From CAZKCK01 sp964552325 (lineage in GTDB: Bacteria; Bacteroidota; Bacteroidia; Bacteroidales; TTA-H9): a DNA stretch of 14,902 bases. Made by a program: the position numbers and the translations under genes. Below are positions 13,836 through 14,902 of the stretch, piece after piece; positions within the stretch are counted from its first letter, which is position 1; the number at the start of each line of letters is the position of its first letter. Where the stretch lies: contig CAZKHA010000080.1 of NCBI GenBank assembly GCA_964552325.1, forward strand, positions 1 through 14,902, written 5' to 3'. The notes under the pieces are model-generated. The model searched no databases, was not told the DNA's origin, and worked only from the letters and a program-made list of their open reading frames with translations.

Positions 13836-14902
13836 ATGAAAACGTTAAACTATTTATTTGTTATATTGGTGTTTTCGAGCCTCTATTGGGGATGCACCAA
13901 GACCGAAGAAATCTTAAAACCTGCTGCCAGCACTCAAGCCGATTTTACCTTTGAAGTCTCGAATGATGGCTATTACCCTTGCACGGTAACATTTACCAAT
14001 AAATCGCTGAATTCCAATGGATTTAGCTGGAATTTTGGAAACGGCCAAACCTCTACACTTGAGAATCCAAGCGTAGAATTTACACAACCAGGAATTTACA
14101 ATGTAACTTTAACTTGTACTGGACTAAATAATTTATATTACAACACCTTAACAAAAACCGTTTCGATTAATGTAAAAGACCCCTTAGCCGGAAAAACGCA
14201 TGTTATGTATTTTACCACACGTGGAAATCCGGGTGATGTATATTTGGTTTACCTCGACAATCCCAACCCTCAGCCCCAGGCTTTTAGTGCCACAGGAATA
14301 GGAAGGCCCTATGGAATGGCCGTTGACACAGCCCATGCCATGGTGTATGTTACCGACTATGAAAATGGAACCATCAATCGCTTTAAAGCCGATGGTACGG
14401 GTCAGGAAACCATTCTTGATATTACCGTTGCAGGCCAAGAAGCCGTTGATTATCCGCATGGTATCTTAGTGATTGGCGACAAGATTTATTGGGGCCGTGA
14501 TGGAGGCATTTGGAAAGCCAACCTCGACGGAACAAATCCAGCGCCTTTCTTGGAAACCAATGGCAATGAGCCACAGTTCCCGCTCGATATGGCATATGAT
14601 GCAGCCACCCAACAGATTTATTTTGTAAACGATAAGTATGACTATACAGGTGGCATTTTCAAGGTAAACCTTGATGGAACAGGCCTTACCAAGCTTGTGG
14701 CCGATGTGGATGGCACTTCCATAGAACTTGATTTAAACGCTGGCAAAATCTATTCGACCATTTACGCCTTAGACGGCAGCGCCGATTATGCTGAAAACGG
14801 CCTCTATTGGATGAACCTTGATGGCAGCAGCCCTGCCAAAATTGGGGAATTTGGTGCCAAAGCCACTTGGGGAATGAGCATGAATGCCGAAGAAAGCTTT
14901 AT
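13836..14902 (+). CDS. PKD and beta-propeller surface lipoprotein (cut by window end)
   Basis: A partial gene; 355 codons are visible and the frame is still open at the right edge. The lipoprotein signal ends SSLYWGC with Cys20. A PKD domain (about 36-113; WNFGNG at 65, then ENPSVEF and GIYNVTL) is followed from about 120 by repeated beta-propeller blades with motifs such as GMAVDTAHAMVYVTDYENGTI, IYWGRDGGIWKANLDGTNP and IYFVNDKYD, resembling LDL-receptor YWTD / NHL-type propellers. No catalytic residues are apparent. It lies just after the SusD gene, where Sus-type loci often encode a surface substrate-binding lipoprotein, so a binding role for the polymer is plausible but unproven. An alternative ATG lies two codons upstream at 13830; the later one gives the more usual MK opening. 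The gap from the SusD stop is about 20 bp. Confidence 0.85.
   Translation, partial: MKTLNYLFVILVFSSLYWGCTKTEEILKPAASTQADFTFEVSNDGYYPCTVTFTNKSLNSNGFSWNFGNGQTSTLENPSVEFTQPGIYNVTLTCTGLNNLYYNTLTKTVSINVKDPLAGKTHVMYFTTRGNPGDVYLVYLDNPNPQPQAFSATGIGRPYGMAVDTAHAMVYVTDYENGTINRFKADGTGQETILDITVAGQEAVDYPHGILVIGDKIYWGRDGGIWKANLDGTNPAPFLETNGNEPQFPLDMAYDAATQQIYFVNDKYDYTGGIFKVNLDGTGLTKLVADVDGTSIELDLNAGKIYSTIYALDGSADYAENGLYWMNLDGSSPAKIGEFGAKATWGMSMNAEESF

Overview
The window comes from a member of the Bacteroidota. Three things point there: a SusC/SusD (RagA/RagB-type) outer-membrane pair, two proteins ending in type IX secretion (T9SS) sorting domains, and few Shine-Dalgarno-like sequences before the starts. 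Two T9SS cargo proteins suggest a T9SS-equipped, possibly gliding, environmental species. I see no tRNA, rRNA, CRISPR array, transposase or phage gene.

Layout. Positions 1-762 carry no convincing gene. They hold a GC-rich element (about 311-400) that resembles a dispersed Bacteroidota repeat, and a good rho-independent terminator facing left (432-467). Positions 763-4706 are a compact leftward operon: an ECF sigma factor, then (11-bp overlap) a protein with an N-terminal transmembrane helix and a C-terminal beta-barrel, then (4-bp gap) a secreted PKD-domain protein with a T9SS sorting tail. Next, also leftward, is an isoaspartyl dipeptidase gene, iadA (4934-6103). A roughly 200-bp divergent control region with an inverted repeat follows. 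Positions 6303-14902 are a tight rightward operon: a T9SS-targeted cyanophycinase-like protein, a second exported cyanophycinase 3 bp later, a SusC-type TonB-dependent transporter, a SusD-type lipoprotein, and a lipoprotein with a PKD domain and a beta-propeller that runs off the right end.

Interpretation. The right two thirds look like a utilisation locus for cyanophycin, the cyanobacterial nitrogen-storage polymer of multi-L-arginyl-poly-L-aspartate, built on the Sus plan normally seen for glycans. The proposed route is: a surface cyanophycinase (T9SS cargo) attacks the polymer; SusC/SusD and the lipoprotein capture and import fragments; a periplasmic cyanophycinase trims them to beta-Asp-Arg; and cytoplasmic IadA splits that dipeptide into Asp and Arg. 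The families are clear from sequence. The substrate and the compartments are inferences from gene content and targeting signals. No inner-membrane dipeptide permease or dedicated regulator lies in the window.

Details worth a second look: the first cyanophycinase seems to contain a second, degenerate copy of the peptidase fold and has two substitutions at otherwise conserved active-site positions. IadA has Glu where the E. coli enzyme has its carboxylated metal-bridging Lys. The sigma factor is paired with a barrel protein rather than a FecR-type anti-sigma factor.
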